NCBI GenBank assembly: GCA_013813945.1
Contig: JACCQV010000822.1
Span: forward strand, 1-13,743
Reading direction: 5' to 3'
Length of the DNA: 13,743 bases
From: Deltaproteobacteria bacterium
Lineage (GTDB): Bacteria; Myxococcota_A; Polyangia; Haliangiales; Haliangiaceae
Both the position numbers and the translations under genes were made by a program. Shown here in pieces: positions 13,078 through 13,743 of the stretch. The notes below the pieces were generated by a model. It had not been told where the DNA came from and did no database searches. It worked only from the letters and a program-made list of their open reading frames with translations. Each line of letters starts with the position of its first letter. Position 1 is the stretch's first letter.

Positions 13078-13743
13078 ATGGCGGAATATCACAAGGTGAT
13101 CGGTATCGACCTCGGCACGACTTACTCGGTGGTCGCCGCTTACAGTTACGCGAAGAGCGACGTCAAGGTCATCCCGAACAAGCAGAACGAACCGACCACG
13201 CCGTCGGTGGTCTACATCGGACCGAACGGTCAGGTCAGCGTTGGCAAGGCCGCCAAGGAGAAGATGTCCCGCGAGCCGGGCAATGTGATCTTCGAGGTCA
13301 AGCGCATCATGGGCGAGCGCAATCCGCTCGGCCAGAAGTCGATGGCTCGCGCCGGCGGCCGCGATCTCGATCCCGAGTTTGTCTCCGCGTGCATCCTCAA
13401 GGAGCTCAAGCAGTGCGCCGAGAAGCTGATCGGCGAGCCGATCCACGATGCGGTGATCACCGTGCCGGCGTACTTCAAGGAGCCGCAGAAGAACGCGACC
13501 GCGGAGGCCGCGAAGATCGCGCGCCTCAACCCGCTCGCGATCATCAACGAGCCCACGGCCGCGGCCGTCGCGTACGGCCTCGACAAGGGGGAGCCGCAGA
13601 CGTTCGTCGTCTACGACTTCGGCGGCGGCACCTTCGACGTCTCCGTCGTTCGCATCGAGGACGAGCGCACGGCCTCCGTCCTCGGCACGGGCGGCGATGC
13701 CCACCTCGGCGGCGGAGACATCGATCAGCAGATCGTCGACTGG
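13078..13743 (+). CDS. Hsp70/DnaK-like ATPase, N-terminal part (runs off the window)
   Basis: The first 222 residues are visible, covering just over half of the nucleotide-binding domain; the rest lies beyond the edge. Hsp70 signatures are all present: GIDLGTTYS (9-17, phosphate 1), K75 in FEVKRIMG (equivalent of E. coli DnaK K70), VITVPAYF, NEPTAAAVAY (157-166, connect 1), DFGGGTFDVS (180-189, phosphate 2) and LGGGDID near the end. So ATP binding and hydrolysis should be intact. Compared from memory with DnaK, the stretch between KRIMGE and the helix DPEFVSACIL is about 18 residues shorter, and LGGED reads LGGGD. It is therefore more likely an accessory Hsp70 than the housekeeping DnaK, which is normally next to grpE or dnaJ. 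GGAG lies 5 nt before the ATG, and the gene is coupled to the J-like gene. Confidence 0.93.
   Translation, partial: MAEYHKVIGIDLGTTYSVVAAYSYAKSDVKVIPNKQNEPTTPSVVYIGPNGQVSVGKAAKEKMSREPGNVIFEVKRIMGERNPLGQKSMARAGGRDLDPEFVSACILKELKQCAEKLIGEPIHDAVITVPAYFKEPQKNATAEAAKIARLNPLAIINEPTAAAVAYGLDKGEPQTFVVYDFGGGTFDVSVVRIEDERTASVLGTGGDAHLGGGDIDQQIVDW

Overview
The window is high-GC bacterial DNA carrying one partial reading frame at each edge and seven complete genes between them. All genes run on the plus strand except one. Base composition, a PARP-type zinc-finger protein, a lipoprotein M1 peptidase and a very large helical-repeat protein together suggest a myxobacterium-like organism (Myxococcota, possibly near Haliangium/Kofleriaceae). 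That placement is an inference from gene style only; there is no rRNA or other marker.

Left part (1-862). The last 65 codons of an unrecognised gene end at 198. It converges on a minus-strand gene (308-862) for a small protein with two PARP-type zinc fingers and no catalytic domain.

Middle part (889-7986). Four closely spaced plus-strand genes follow: the carboxyltransferase subunit of an MCC-like acyl-CoA carboxylase (889-2523), a TerC-family membrane protein (2556-3317), the biotin carboxylase/biotin carrier subunit of the same kind of enzyme (3337-5334), and a lipoprotein M1 metallo-aminopeptidase (5347-7986). The two carboxylase subunits should form one biotin-dependent enzyme acting on a branched or medium acyl-CoA; terC lies between them.

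Right part (8054-13743). This is a compact four-gene cluster: a beta-propeller-like protein (8068-9027), a 1166-residue TPR-like protein (9018-12518), a short protein with a J-domain-like fold signature but no HPD motif (12515-13075), and the first 222 residues of an Hsp70/DnaK-like ATPase (13078 to the window edge). The genes overlap by 10 nt and 4 nt and are then 2 nt apart, so they look translationally coupled. I read it as an accessory chaperone system with a built-in scaffold and an unconventional co-chaperone; it is the most interesting item here.

A second theme is gene starts. Every gene that could begin its own transcript (862 minus, 889, 2556, 3337, 5347, 8068) has a -10-like hexamer (TANNNT or CATAGT) within about 1-9 nt of its start codon and no Shine-Dalgarno sequence. 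The three coupled genes inside the chaperone cluster do have Shine-Dalgarno-like sequences. This points to widespread leaderless transcription in this genome. I found no tRNA, rRNA, CRISPR array, insertion sequence or prophage.
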